Of a stretch of 64,000 nucleotides of DNA, positions 12,211 to 23,596 are shown in pieces. The position numbers and the translations under genes are program-made. This DNA is from Gymnogyps californianus (lineage: Eukaryota > Chordata > Aves > Accipitriformes > Cathartidae): the NCBI RefSeq assembly GCF_018139145.2, contig NC_059483.1:4093001-4157000 (forward strand), given 5' to 3'. The notes beneath the pieces were generated by a model. That model was given only the letters and a program-made list of their open reading frames with translations, had not been told where the DNA came from and ran no database searches. Numbering within the stretch: the first letter of the stretch is position 1; each line of letters opens with the position of its first letter.

Positions 12211-15200
12211 AACACTCATAAGACTTTATGCAAGTGCTTGTAGTTCACGTGAACACTTGGGAAATGGCCCTTCTTTCCAAAAGACACAGCTTAACGTAGA
12301 AATAGAAATTCAATTTCAAACAAACGTATTCATTATTTTTAAGAGCTGCATACTATTATTCCTCAGTTTAATGCTTTAAAGAGCCTAAGTTATCCAATCT
12401 GACAGCCAAAGCAGTACTCATGTGACCTAAGAAATCTATTAGACAGACAAACAGTCACAGTGAATGGTACACTCACTTTCTAACAGCGTAACACCACTTT
12501 TTTTCATAAAAACAGATGGCTGTTTACCAACATACCAGCAAGCCATGCAGTCTTAAAAATACAAAATGACAGAAACACTCAGAGAAGAGGAGGAGAGGCT
12601 AACAGCCATCTCTGCACACTTTCTGTGATTTCCATGAGTGTCTGTGACCCCGCAGTGGATAGTTCTGTGTGACTTCAGGGACAGTCCTAGGCAGGTTGTG
12701 AAAACTACTGACAGTTTGATTTACAGTGTTTTCCAAAAAACTTCTAGCCACGGTGTTCCAATTATGTGTGAAATTAGAAATCCAAGAAGGTGGGACTAAC
12801 AGGATGATTGCAGTCACCGTCTCTATAAGCAGTGGCCAGGGGAGCAAACAATGTCGCTCAGACAGACCGAAGATCCCCGTTCTGTGTAATTTTCCTGTAA
12901 TACAAATAAGCTTACACTTCTCTTACCAAGTGAGAAAGCCGCATGACTTTTGGTGCCTATTTGTAGAATAAAGCTGAAATTTCTTTCGAGCTTTCACATC
13001 CATTTGCACTATTTTCAGGAAGATGGCTTATTACCCAGTCTTGCCAAGCAGATTCAAGCCACTGCGGAGACGACTACGATAGTGCACAACAGCCACCCTG
13101 CACGCTGGCGTACTGCGACGTGCTCAGTCTCACGCACCTTACTCCCTAACGCTAAACGTTTCACATTTGCTATTCTGCCACCGTTCTCTAGTTTTCTGCT
13201 TTCAGCTTAATACAAATTCCTTTGTGTATTTAGATTTCTAATCAACATGGTGGAAACGTTGTACAATTACCCAATTTATGGGGCTTTTTGTAATTTGAAA
13301 AGAAAATTACACAATTTAATTAAATTTTAGTGCTGTCAAACCTGACCTATAGCACTGATTTATTTCTAGGTACTCTAAGCCAAAGCCAAACATCCAGCAG
13401 TAGAACCACTTTTCCCTTGCAAAACCTCATTACAGCTTTGAGTTCTGCCATAAAGTTCAAAATGACTAGTCTTGTTTTTATTTGTACTTAAAGAAATATC
13501 TGTTCCAAGTATGGATCATCTTCAAATGTTTCTGTTTAGGAAAATATTTTAATGACATTATCAATAAGTAACTTTAAAATGAAAATGTTATTAAACATTT
13601 ATTTTAAATTAAACATCTCTGTCAGAAAAGACACCCAAGTATCAAAGATGTTCATGGAGTGGAAAATTCTGAGCACTGAATGTCTTTCCAATGGAGTCCA
13701 AATCAATAAACTTTTTGCAAATAACTGGTTCTAGTCTTTCAGCTTACTAGAAAACCTACTTCTCTTGATTTTTCTAACTGTTTCATAATTAAATGCTAAT
13801 TCCACAGCTTTTGGAGTTGACTTTTGACTCTGACATGAAATGCAAATTTAACAACCCATACTAGCATGAGTCTAAATAGAAATGCATAAAAGACAGCTGA
13901 GAGGAGGAGTAGGTGTTGATCACAAGCCTAGCATTTTTAATGTTGCACAGCTCCTTTTTCAGCAGAATTTTTATTTTCTAAAAATTTAGTGCTATATCAT
14001 AAAGCCTTTTTTTTTTTTTTTTATAGCTGATACATAATGTATGACTATGCATAAATCTAGTCCGTGTCTAGCTTTGGACATTCACAGCCACCACTGTAGA
14101 ATAAATTTATAAGAGACTGACTTTAACAGCCTTCTTTTACAGAAGTTCAAAGCATTCTGTATCTGTCTGCATACTTCTTAAAGTTTGCAGTAACTGGAAG
14201 ATTTTTAACCTTTCTTTTCTTAAAAACAAAAAACAGAAAAAAAGACAAAGAGGAACTGTTATGCTAACTCCTTGTAGCTCTTACTAGTCATGCTATTCTG
14301 CGTTAATGGCACTTGCAGGAGTAACGCTGATGCAATATTATTTAAGGATATTTTCAAGGACTGGGGTTCCAAAATCACAGTGAGCAACAATTATTTTCTT
14401 TGGAGGCAAAGAAAGGTGTGTGAGCCTCTTTTTGATCTTTTTTGCAGATCTTATGGTGGGTGCCTTGGAAAAAACCTGTACGGCAGCTTGCCTTGTGGGT
14501 CAGCTCTACAAACGTCTACAAATACCAGCATGAGCTTTTCCAAGGTGACCAAAGCAAGCAGTTCTCCCTTCCTGTCCTCTGGGAATCAGTCTTGGGAGTG
14601 CGTTTCCACATGATTACATTTTCTTATTCTTTACTGAGTTAAGACATCATGCAAAAAATACAATAGCACAAGCATGTGGAATGATACCCACAATACCCGC
14701 TTAGCAAAAGCACTAGCACCATGAATGCAGTAACAGATTAGTACAGGCAGATTTTGGCGTGTTGACTCTGCATCATTTATAAGGAATAACTGAATTTGCA
14801 GACCACAATGCTGAGCTCGCTTGACATTTTGTTCTGCCAGGGTCTCTTTTTGCTCCTAGTGACATGGCCACAGGTCCCATTAAGTGGTAGCAGTAGTTAT
14901 TTAACAGAGGGCAGGACCTTTTTAGAGTTAATCCATTAATAGACTACCTGCTGTCAGCTCTGCAGCCACTCAAAGTCAATCAATTCTTTTAATGAATCAG
15001 GAACTGGAAAGGCAGAAGGCAATTATCTTTACTTTTAGATAATTTTAGAGACTTTTTTTGGACACAGAAGATGAATCAAAACCAGTTTTCAAGTTAACTT
15101 TTTTAATTAAATCACATAAATACACCAAAATTAAAAACACTTCCCACAAGACCCGGATCAGGGCTAGAAACAGCAGCTAACTCATCCCCCTGAGCAAATG

Positions 15201-16360
15201 GAAGCACTTTTTTCTTAGGAATGGGGGTAGATCTGAAGACTTTGGTAAAAAATAAACTTCTTGGCTGCAGAAAAACATTTTGGATTAAATCTTGACCAAA
15301 AGAAATCAAGGGGAACTTCTCAAGAGATTTACTGGAACCCAAGTTTCACACTTGAACCCCTTCTTAGCTGAGTGTAGAATAAAAATGATAGATTAGATAT
15401 CTTAGTTCTTGGTTATGTTAAGGACATCTTATGCCATTGCTACAGCACTGGTGGAAACTTCTCTTCAAACTTCATCTTCCAGAAAGGGCATCTCTGGCTG
15501 ATACAAACCCTGCCCACCGTCCAAGACTGGAACAAACAGCTACCTGTGTTTCACATGGGACATCAGAACATACACGGGGGCAAACAATATTGTAGGCTTG
15601 ACAACACCAGAAAACGTGCATTAAAAATATCTTGTTCCCCTCCTTGCTCCTATTTGCAGGACAGAGAAAGAAGAATTAGGAATTAGGCCTTAATTTTCTA
15701 GTGTTCAGATAGCATGAGAAAACAGCTAAAGAAAAATTATTCTGAAGAATTCTTAAAAATAGTAAACATCAAAAAAAGTACCTGTACAAACCTTAACTGA
15801 AGTGATACACAGTGTCCTGCAGAAAGAGAGAATTTGAATTTCTCGTACCTGGTGAGGGCTTTTCTCTTTGTGAGGAGTTCTGCAGGAGGAACCGTCTGGG
15901 GCGCAGACTACTTGCAGTGAGTCCCAACGCTCGGCAGCAGCAGCTCACAGAGATGCAGGAAGAAAGGAGCTTCTTGCAGTTTCGGTCCCTGGGAGTTTGC
16001 ATCCCCTGAATCTTGCTAGAAGCAAAATAAAATGAAATGAAATAAAATTTAATTATAATAATAACAACAACAATAATAAAAATTCCATACTATCCAAATG
16101 TTCAAGTCTGACTTGGTTTTAAATAAAAAGTAGCATTACCAAAGAGTAGAACGTGCTCCTCAGATGAAACCAAGAGGACAGCCAGAACTGACTGAAGACG
16201 CGATGCAGGCTCAGCAGATGTTAGACACCAGTTCATCCATCAGCTTCACAAATATAAGTATGTGCTGGGAGAACAGGCAATAACAACGAATGACCAGTGG
16301 TCAGTGCTCAGTAATCCTTGTGTGAGAATTTGTGCATATGTGCGTGTCTCAGAAATACAG
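12211..16360. other. Unique non-coding DNA downstream of the CR1
   Basis: No gene or mobile element is recognised. There is a T run of about 15 near 14008-14022 and an AT-rich part at 13240-13340. Frames stay under 110 codons and show no family signature. Confidence 0.5.
16024..16085 (+). repeat. AAT/AAC-rich microsatellite
   Basis: AAAATAAAATGAAATG-type units run into (AAT)n and (AAC)n units. This is an A-rich simple repeat and could be a degraded retroposon tail. Confidence 0.85.
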
Positions 16361-16550
16361 GGAGTTTTAAAACCAGAAGGGAAGAGTGTGGTTATCCACT
16401 CCAGTCCCATACGTGACACAAGCCACTGAATTACTGAATGCAAATGCAGCCTCAGACTGTATCTGTCTGAAAGACACCGAATCTTGCTCTACAGTTCACC
16501 CATAGTCCTATGGACTAGTCTGAATTTTGCTGCTCACCATTTTTGTCAGT
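16361..16550 (-). mobile_element. Old, diverged CR1-type LINE 3' end (antisense)
   Basis: Read on the plus strand, TTTTAAAACCAGAAGGGAAG, a GTTATCCACTCCAGTCCCAT-like block, GAATTACTGAATGCAAAT and CTGAAAGACACCGAATCTTG follow the reverse complement of an older CR1 subfamily tail, the type that ends in an AGATGATCACAATGGTCCCTTCTGG-like sequence. The LINE therefore points toward lower coordinates. The copy is short, has no coding frame and lacks the octamer tail of the younger element. The right boundary is vague because similarity fades after about 16500. It is a separate insertion from the two other CR1 pieces. Confidence 0.7.
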
Positions 16551-16772
16551 AATATTTGATTTCTTGGACAGGCCTGGAAAACAAACATTTAAAATATTAA
16601 TATGACCAAAGCAAATTAACTTGTATATTAAAAGGAAATACTCAGTTTTTCTGTGCTGTATTTACCAAGGTGATGAATTACAAAACCAGAAGAGTTCAAT
16701 CACTCTCTGAGAAGTTTTTCTTAAGACTTTTATACACATGCACATAAAGGTATATATGAGAGGATATATTTT

Positions 16773-16787
16773 TATATATATATATAT
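16773..16787. repeat. (TA)n microsatellite
   Basis: About seven TA units. The upstream stretch (TATATATGAGAGGATATATT) is a decayed extension. Confidence 0.85.
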
Positions 16788-18930
16788 CTCTCCTCACCCA
16801 CCTACCATAGCTCAGAAACGGAAGGAGAGCTTTCCACAAAACACCGTGGAGAAGATGGTTTACACTGTTTTAAGATGATGATTAATTGGTATGGGCAACA
16901 TTCAGGGATGTGTTGTTCTATAGGGAAAATATTCAGGTATTTCATCTTTCTGGACGGATGGGATAACTTACAGTATCTTTCAGACACTGGCTGGCAAAAG
17001 CCCAAGGTTTTGAGGCACATTTATCTTGGCTATAGAGTTTAATTTTAAAGCTTGTCTCACCATTTTTCCATTAGTATTACCCTATTGATTTCAACAGGTT
17101 CACAATTGATTTATACCAGCAGATAAGATGACCAGGGGCATTTTTCTCTCGCTGTGACTGATTCCATAGGATATACTCCATAGTGACCCCGTGCACTGGC
17201 TACCACTGCACCCCTGTGAGCCAGGGAGAGGTCCTGGTATACTTCCAATGGAGCCAATAACAACAGCTTCAATGATTTCAGCAGTGTGAGGACAGATCCA
17301 CATTGTGCCTGTTAAGCAGCCAAAGAAGTAGATATTGCATAGCAAGGGTGGTCAAGTACATTTTATTTTTAAAAAGAAAATTTATGAAGCCTATATATTC
17401 TGGGAAACTTACTATTTGTTCTAAACAGATGTGCAACTATGATATAGAGTCTTTATACAATGCAGCTGGTGCTTCTCAGCAATACCTTTTCTTTGAAATA
17501 TTCTGAGATTGCTATCAGTGTATTTCCTACCAAATTTAGACAACATCAGTACTTTGTTTTGGGTATATTTATTTCTCTGTTTTAAATGAGGCTTCTTAAT
17601 TTAGAAAATGTGTCTGTCCTCCTCTTTGTCAAATTTGTTCCCAATTAATAGGGCACCAGACTTTCAAAATGCAATCATATGCTAATAAACCTGGGTCTTG
17701 CTGTAGCAGCACCAATTAGAGAAAGTATTTCTCTTTCAAAAATAAATCTGTATGTTCTTCAGTTCTTTTTGCAAAGCAAGCTGATGAGAGTTGCTAGGAG
17801 TTTGAAGAGAAAAGTACATTGAATGTTTGAGAACAAAGAAAAACAGATAACTATATGGAAATTGCAGAAAAAATTGTAAAGAGACTGCCTTGTTTTGAAG
17901 TTGCACTCTGCTAAAACACTGAAGTCCACTTGCCTTAAAGACAATATTTGAGATCCTTCACTAAAACTTCATAGTGTGTCACTTCAGCAAGAAAACAGAA
18001 GTCACTAGTCTGGAAATTAGTTTTTAAAAAATCCCTTTTTTGCATAAAAAATTACTAATCACTCAAAATTAAAACTGCCTGCAGAAAGAGACCAGTTTCA
18101 ACAAGTTCTACAACTCTGAATTTTTCTTAAGGTGGCAAAATTATCAGAATATCTTACTTTGACATTTTCAAAATTAAAACATGATTTCCCATTTCAAAGC
18201 AAACTTTCCCTTCAAAATTTGAGCTAATTAGGAAAATGACAGATCAAAGATAATAGCAAAAGAAAATTAAACGCTTCAAAATTATCAAAACTTTTTTTTC
18301 AATTAAAGCAAAGAAAATAGTTCATCAGTTTGCAAAAAAGAAAATCAAAACATAATAGGCTTTCTTCTGATGTGGGCTTTAAATTAGGGCAAAATATCAG
18401 AAAAATAATTTCCCCATTTGCATGGGTTTTGTGTGTTTTGGTGATCCAGTGCAGCACAGTGCTGCTTGAAGGCTGCACTAAATTGCACCTCTTAGCTTGT
18501 GCAATAAGCCGACACAACTGTCAGGAATCAGTGGGTTTAAAAAATGCCCTCCTGTGGCTTCTTTTTCAATATACTGGCAGCAAAGAGGAGGCGTATAACC
18601 TTGATCGCAGCAGCTGGAATCAAGAGAAACACAGAAACTGCCTTTTCCATTGACATCCATGACGCACATGGTCCAGCCTCTGACAGCAACCTCTGCCAAC
18701 CTCGGGGGAAGAAAACACAGAAAATCAGGAAATAATTTACCTATATCCACATAAAACCAAAGGCTGGGTTGATATTTACAGCTACAGCCTCTGCCCTCCC
18801 TGGGGTAACAACCCTTCCCTGCCAACTCATCTAGAACTGGTTGTCATCATGGCTGTTACTGAAAAGAAACTGCAGACCTGTCCATCAGGTGCTGAACTCA
18901 CGGCTGTATGTATGTGTATCTAAATATAAG

Positions 18931-18952
18931 CACATACACACACACACACATG
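18931..18952 (+). repeat. (CA)n microsatellite
   Basis: ACATACACACACACACACAC ending in ATGT: an imperfect CA repeat. Confidence 0.9.
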
Positions 18953-20008
18953 TACGGCCACCATTATCCTGCAATCTTTCCTTTTTGTATAATTATGTAC
19001 TGGCATGTACATACAGGGTGGGGAGGGGGTGTATGTGCACACAGACCAGGATAGTGCTGACCCGCTCCTTGTCAGCAGCAATGCTAACATCTCTTATTCT
19101 TTTAAACCGAGTGTTTTTTAACTTAGAGATACATAAAGTGCAGAACTGACTAAGAATGTGTCATCTGAGAATAATATTCTTGTGATCTCTGGAAACAGTA
19201 TGGAATTGTTTTCAGTAATAATGGGGACTTCTTTCTTTGCAGTCTACTGCAAATATAACCTTACAAAAACTACTACTCTCCTTGATGATATTTTCTTTTG
19301 AATAGAGGACACAAGGAAAAAAAACGAGTATGAGAGGATGGGAGAAGAGATGGTAAGAAGAAAAGGAGCAACATTACATAATAAGAATATTTAAATGTAA
19401 TTTATTTGCTTGGGCCTGAGGCCTTTATACAAAATACACGGATTCAAAATATTACCAATTACTTGAATGCACTTTGCATGCAGCTCTTAGGGCTGGATCT
19501 GTGCTCACTGAAATTAAAATTCTCATTGACATGAATGATTATACTACTCATTGTAGTCTTAGTGTCTCCATCCTCCCTCATTCTCTTATAAGATCAGTGA
19601 CTAGGAAAATGCACGTTTGTGTTATACCTGCAGATGGAAAACAGTGCAAGTTCCGCAAGCTATAGTGGTGATTCATCAGGAAAAGCTCATCCTCCTCCAG
19701 TCCTCTACCAAACCAGGCAGAGTGGGCGAGACCAGTCCTAACCACCTAACTCCTGATGAAGGAAACCAATAAAAATGCATAGTCATTAATTATCCACCTA
19801 TGCAATGTGCAAGAGTAAGAATAACCTCATAAATGCAGACTATACTACGCTTATCAAATATCTCTCTATTTCAGGAGGGCAAATTTTTCCTGAAAAATTT
19901 AATTAATAAAAACTTGATGAATTGGCTGGTTTTATAAATATTCCTCTTTGCCCTTCTGTGACTTTCACTGCTGGATACTACCATCGTTTCAGTACGATTT
20001 ACTATGGA

Positions 20009-20129
20009 CTAGATTTTCAAAATGTTTAAGTGCAGAAGGAATGCAGATAAGCATCAGATGGGACTTTTCACAGCTGCCTAGAAGTCCATCTCTGCATCTT
20101 AACACCCAATTATCTTTTGAAAATATGGC
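20009..20129. mobile_element. Possible small palindromic (MITE-like) relic
   Basis: A left motif CTAGATTTTCAAAATG with TTAAGTG (20009-20032) is mirrored by TATCTTTTGAAAATATG near 20111-20127, giving short imperfect terminal inverted repeats about 120 bp apart. The left motif is close to 56614-56640. I recall similar 'GATTTTCAAAA...TAAGTG' wording as dispersed in turtle, crocodile and bird DNA, but I cannot name the family. The element is very degraded. Confidence 0.35.
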
Positions 20130-20284
20130 TGCTTCTGGTTTAGGTATCTGCAGCATAAAATACAGCATTGAGAGGTACAAGACTGTAGATATAAGAATAA
20201 GCACATACACTACTGAAAAAGGCTTACAACATGTTAGATACAGGGTAAAACTAGCTATCTCTTCCAATAGGATTAGCACTATTT

Positions 20285-20301
20285 AAAAAAAAAAAAAAAA
20301 A
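20285..20301. repeat. Poly-A tract, 17 bases
   Basis: A pure A run without target-site duplications or an identifiable retroposon upstream. Confidence 0.95.
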
Positions 20302-21820
20302 GTTGATCTTGCAAGACCTGTAAAAGCAATATACACGACTTTATCTGCAGAAATTCATGTACTGACATAAGGACAGAGCGCAGAGCAACCAGCTGATATC
20401 CCAAATGACTCTTAATAGTATTTTCTATGCTGAAGTCAGTGGACTGTTTGTAGAACACGACGTTGTTCAGTTTGAGCTACATTTCACCCCTGCAATCTAT
20501 TCTCTTCTGGGCCACATTCAGAAATCTTAACTTTCTTATAATCTTTGGGTCTTTTTCCATTTTTCTCCATCTATCTCCAACCTTCTCTGACAGAAGCCAT
20601 TTCAAAGAAAACCTACAAGCACTGAGCAGCCATATTTCTGGTGCATACAAAGCAAAGATCTACTGATGTCCGTGGGACTGACGTACTAGGAACTGGCAGT
20701 CGTTTATTTAAAACCACTTCCTCTAAACTGTTAACCAAACTGTTCTGTACCAACTGGAAAGTAATGAGGTTTTGACCAACAGTTTAATACAATGAACTAA
20801 ACCCTTTTAAATATTTACAGATAAATCTTTATGGTCATAGCTGTCATTTTCCTCTGATGTTATTACCTTTTTTTTATTGCCATGTCCATTGTCATGTTAC
20901 AGGAAAACTGGAAATGTTATTGTTACCAGTTCTTTGCACCCCTTCCCTATTTCTGTACCACCTGAAATGCTGTATGGAAAGTATGTTTCCTGAAGTTTTC
21001 CCATCTCCTTTGAGATTTGGATGACGAGCAGAGTATCTGCTCAGAACGGGGTATCTTTTTAATACAGTTTCTTGTTACATACAATTTACTTTTACATGTT
21101 GACACCGTTCAAATTAAAAGCTTTTGAAACGATGTTATGTATAATTTTAGTCTGGAGACTGAATATGTGAGAGCGGCAAAAGAAACAGAGAAACGTAGGG
21201 AAGACCATCCCATTTCATTGCGAGCTAGCCAGAATCTTTATGGCAATATTTATTCTGGGCAGAAGAAACAAAATATAGAAATATGAGGATGCAGGGTGAT
21301 CAGCATCCTTTGGTACCTGCTGATCAGTAATAACCCTCTACTGTCAGAGACATTTTTATTGTGGCTTATGAAAATCAACATCATCTTAACAATACAAAGC
21401 TTTAAGTAATATGAGATTTAGGTGCAGGAACACAGATGTCTAGTGTTATTTTAGACATTTTAGCATCACTTTCAGTTATCTAGATTCCACTTACTGAAGA
21501 AAGGGCTATAAGAACATATGGACAATTCAATGCTTCTATTAATCAGATAAGTATTCATCCAACATTTGTTCTAAAAAAAAGTCACATTTTAAATGTAAAC
21601 TGGAGCTCAAACTTAAGCATAATGTTTAATATCTCTACAATAGCTAGTATTTTAAACCAAAATAAGTGAAATAAATATAAAAAATTAATAAGTAATGCAA
21701 TGTAAGCCTTTGAAATCTAAAATTTATTTCTGTATTTGCCTACAATGGTGCCTGAAAGATAATCATACTGATTCCCCATGTTTTTATAACCAAAGTGCAA
21801 ATCATAACGACATTTTTTTA

Positions 21821-21910
21821 TGACATTTAAAATCACAGATTTGAGCACTGAAATTTTAAACCATGTTTCAAAAGTAGTATAATGCTATTTGTCTATACTG
21901 TCATATGATC
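21821..21910 (+). repeat. Left arm of a 90-bp inverted repeat
   Basis: These 90 bp (from TGACATTTAAAATCACAG to CTGTCATATGATC) recur as the reverse complement at 23507-23596. By my base-by-base comparison 89 of 90 positions agree. The one difference is T here versus C in the other arm, in a CpG context, which fits methyl-CpG decay. Similarity stops sharply at the inner GATC. The arm shows no match to a repeat family I recognise and has no coding frame of note. Confidence 0.93.
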
Positions 21911-23506
21911 TCCAGAGAAAGCAGAAATAAACTGGAAAACCCTCAGCACTACATGATCACGTATTCAAAATGCAGTAAGACTGATTTAATGCCACAGGTA
22001 CTAGGGGCGTTTGGAGAAGCTGGTGCTAGTTTCCTAACAGACATTTCACTAGGGACCGAGCACAGACGCTGCACCTGACGTGCTTGGTTAAAGGCCTGGG
22101 GCCACACACACAGTGCAACGTGCTGCCTGCACTCAGTGAGCCAAAAATATGGGAAACCAATGATTTCAGCTCAATGAGTTGGCTCGCAGGAGAGCTACAT
22201 GTTCAGGATCTGGTTTTCGGTCTTTATTGATGATTCTCTGCAGCAACGAAAACACAGCTTGAATTAACAGAACCCACAGTACTAATAACGGTATTCCCCG
22301 TGCCACCACTGCTCTGAGACAGGCGGGTCATTTTCCATCAACATCTCAGGTTCCCTCCTGCTTATCTGAATTTTACATTGTCATTCATCCATTCAGCAAG
22401 TACCACCTTCAACATTAACATCTGTCTTATTCAAGAATGCGAAAAATACCTCTCAGGGAAAAACTAAGGATGTTCAGTCTTGTTCATTTATCACAAAAGG
22501 AACTCGATGATTTGGCCATGGTACCTAAATACCTTCATGAGGTGAAAATGGCAGGAGCCATGGGAGGGTCTTTGTTTGCTACAGAAAATAAAATAAGGGC
22601 TGCAAGTTAAAAGTCAGAGAAAAATCAAAGCAGGAATTAGACACGCAACTTTAAAAGTGTTGTCGATCTGTCACTGGAACAAACCACTGGGGTAATCAAG
22701 AGGTCCTCCGTCTGCTGAAGCTCTCCATGCCACACGCTACATCTGTCCAAAATCTTCCATGACCCTGGTCAGACAGAATGAACTAACATCTCCATAGCCC
22801 AACAACCGCCACAAGTTCATCCTCACATGTAGAGTGAAATGAGATGAATACAAACTGACGAATGACTGAATTTTTATCCCCAAAGTCTCGCTGAAGTTCT
22901 GTGGGGAAAATAACCGCAGGTTTTATTTCATTCCCATTTCTGGAACGTTTCCCCTCAGGCTGGGGGATGGCTCCTGGAGCACATCCCCTGAAATCGTAAC
23001 TTCAGAGGCTCTGGCAAGCAGGGAATGAGGAAAAAATGCTAAAATGAAACTACTTTATCTCAAAACATTTTCGCTCCAGACACAAATTGAGCAATTACTG
23101 TCATACTAATTATTATCCAAAGGTGACCTTCACAATTCTTGACAATTCTCTCCCTTAACTGCACTGTATTCACCAAAGTCTAAGAAATATACAGAAATGG
23201 GTGGAAAGGATGGGGAAAAAGGAAATAAGAAACATCTCCTTAACACATGATCCCCCAAAGCTGAAGAAGAAAATCAATGGTCTTAGAACCCTCCTTTCAC
23301 AGAAAGCTTTGAAAGGTATTTTTTCTAAACTCAGGATTTAGTCTCATTAGCTAACATCTGGGGAATAAAACCTGTTTCCACCCAAAATTTTTATTATTCT
23401 CTCTATTTCCACATTGCCATTTAACACAAACAACATTTTCAGGTATTTCAGCCCAAGAATAAATTTTTCCCCATTTTTTTACTTTTCAAATGCATGTTGT
23501 GTTCGC
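21911..23506. other. Spacer between the inverted 90-bp arms
   Basis: About 1.6 kb of non-coding DNA. It holds the old CR1 fragment (22461-22735) and otherwise unique sequence. The GC level is somewhat higher at 22020-22100 and 22920-23020 than in the flanks. There are no long frames and no sign of transposase motifs. Confidence 0.6.
22461..22735 (+). mobile_element. Old, strongly diverged CR1-type LINE fragment (sense)
   Basis: The order of short matches follows the end of ORF2 and the 3' UTR of older bird/reptile CR1 subfamilies: a TTCAGTCTTGTTC block, GTACCTAAATACCTTCA, GGGCTGCAAGTTAAAAGTCAG, then AACTTTAAAAGTG and CACTGGAACAAACCACTGGG. Compare the corresponding part of the younger copy at 11830-12060. 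No frame is left open and there are many substitutions. Similarity may continue weakly to about 22790. It lies inside the spacer of the inverted 90-bp repeat and so must be far older than that structure. I recognise the family from remembered CR1 wording, not from an alignment. Confidence 0.7.
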
Positions 23507-23596
23507 GATCATATGACAGTATAGACAAATAGCATTATACTACTTTTGAAACGTGGTTTAAAATTTCAGTGCTCAAATCTGTGATTTTAAATGTCA
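23507..23596 (-). repeat. Right arm of the 90-bp inverted repeat
   Basis: This is the inverted partner of 21821-21910, separated from it by a spacer of about 1.6 kb. It begins exactly at GATC (23507) and ends at ATGTCA (23596). Outside it there is only a loose T/A-run resemblance for about 10 bp. I saw no target-site duplication around either arm. A terminal-inverted-repeat transposon is possible, but the spacer shows no transposase remnant and contains an old CR1 piece. Confidence 0.93.

Larger units (their letters stand above)
16551..21820. other. Unique non-coding DNA with small old-repeat scraps
   Basis: It contains microsatellites, three 'attgacttcaatgg'-like scraps (17083-17098, 18645-18660, 19521-19540), the palindromic relic at 20009-20129 and a poly-A at 20285. 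A plus-strand splice-like segment at 19306-19352 serves as an example of background pseudo-exons. No gene is supported. Confidence 0.5.

Noticed and set aside
19306..19352. Plus-strand splice-like segment (acceptor TTTTCTTTTGAATAG, donor ATG/GTAAGAAG) with open frames
   Set aside because: It is purine-rich with two open frames and no partner exons. It is kept as an example of how easily pseudo-exons arise here.
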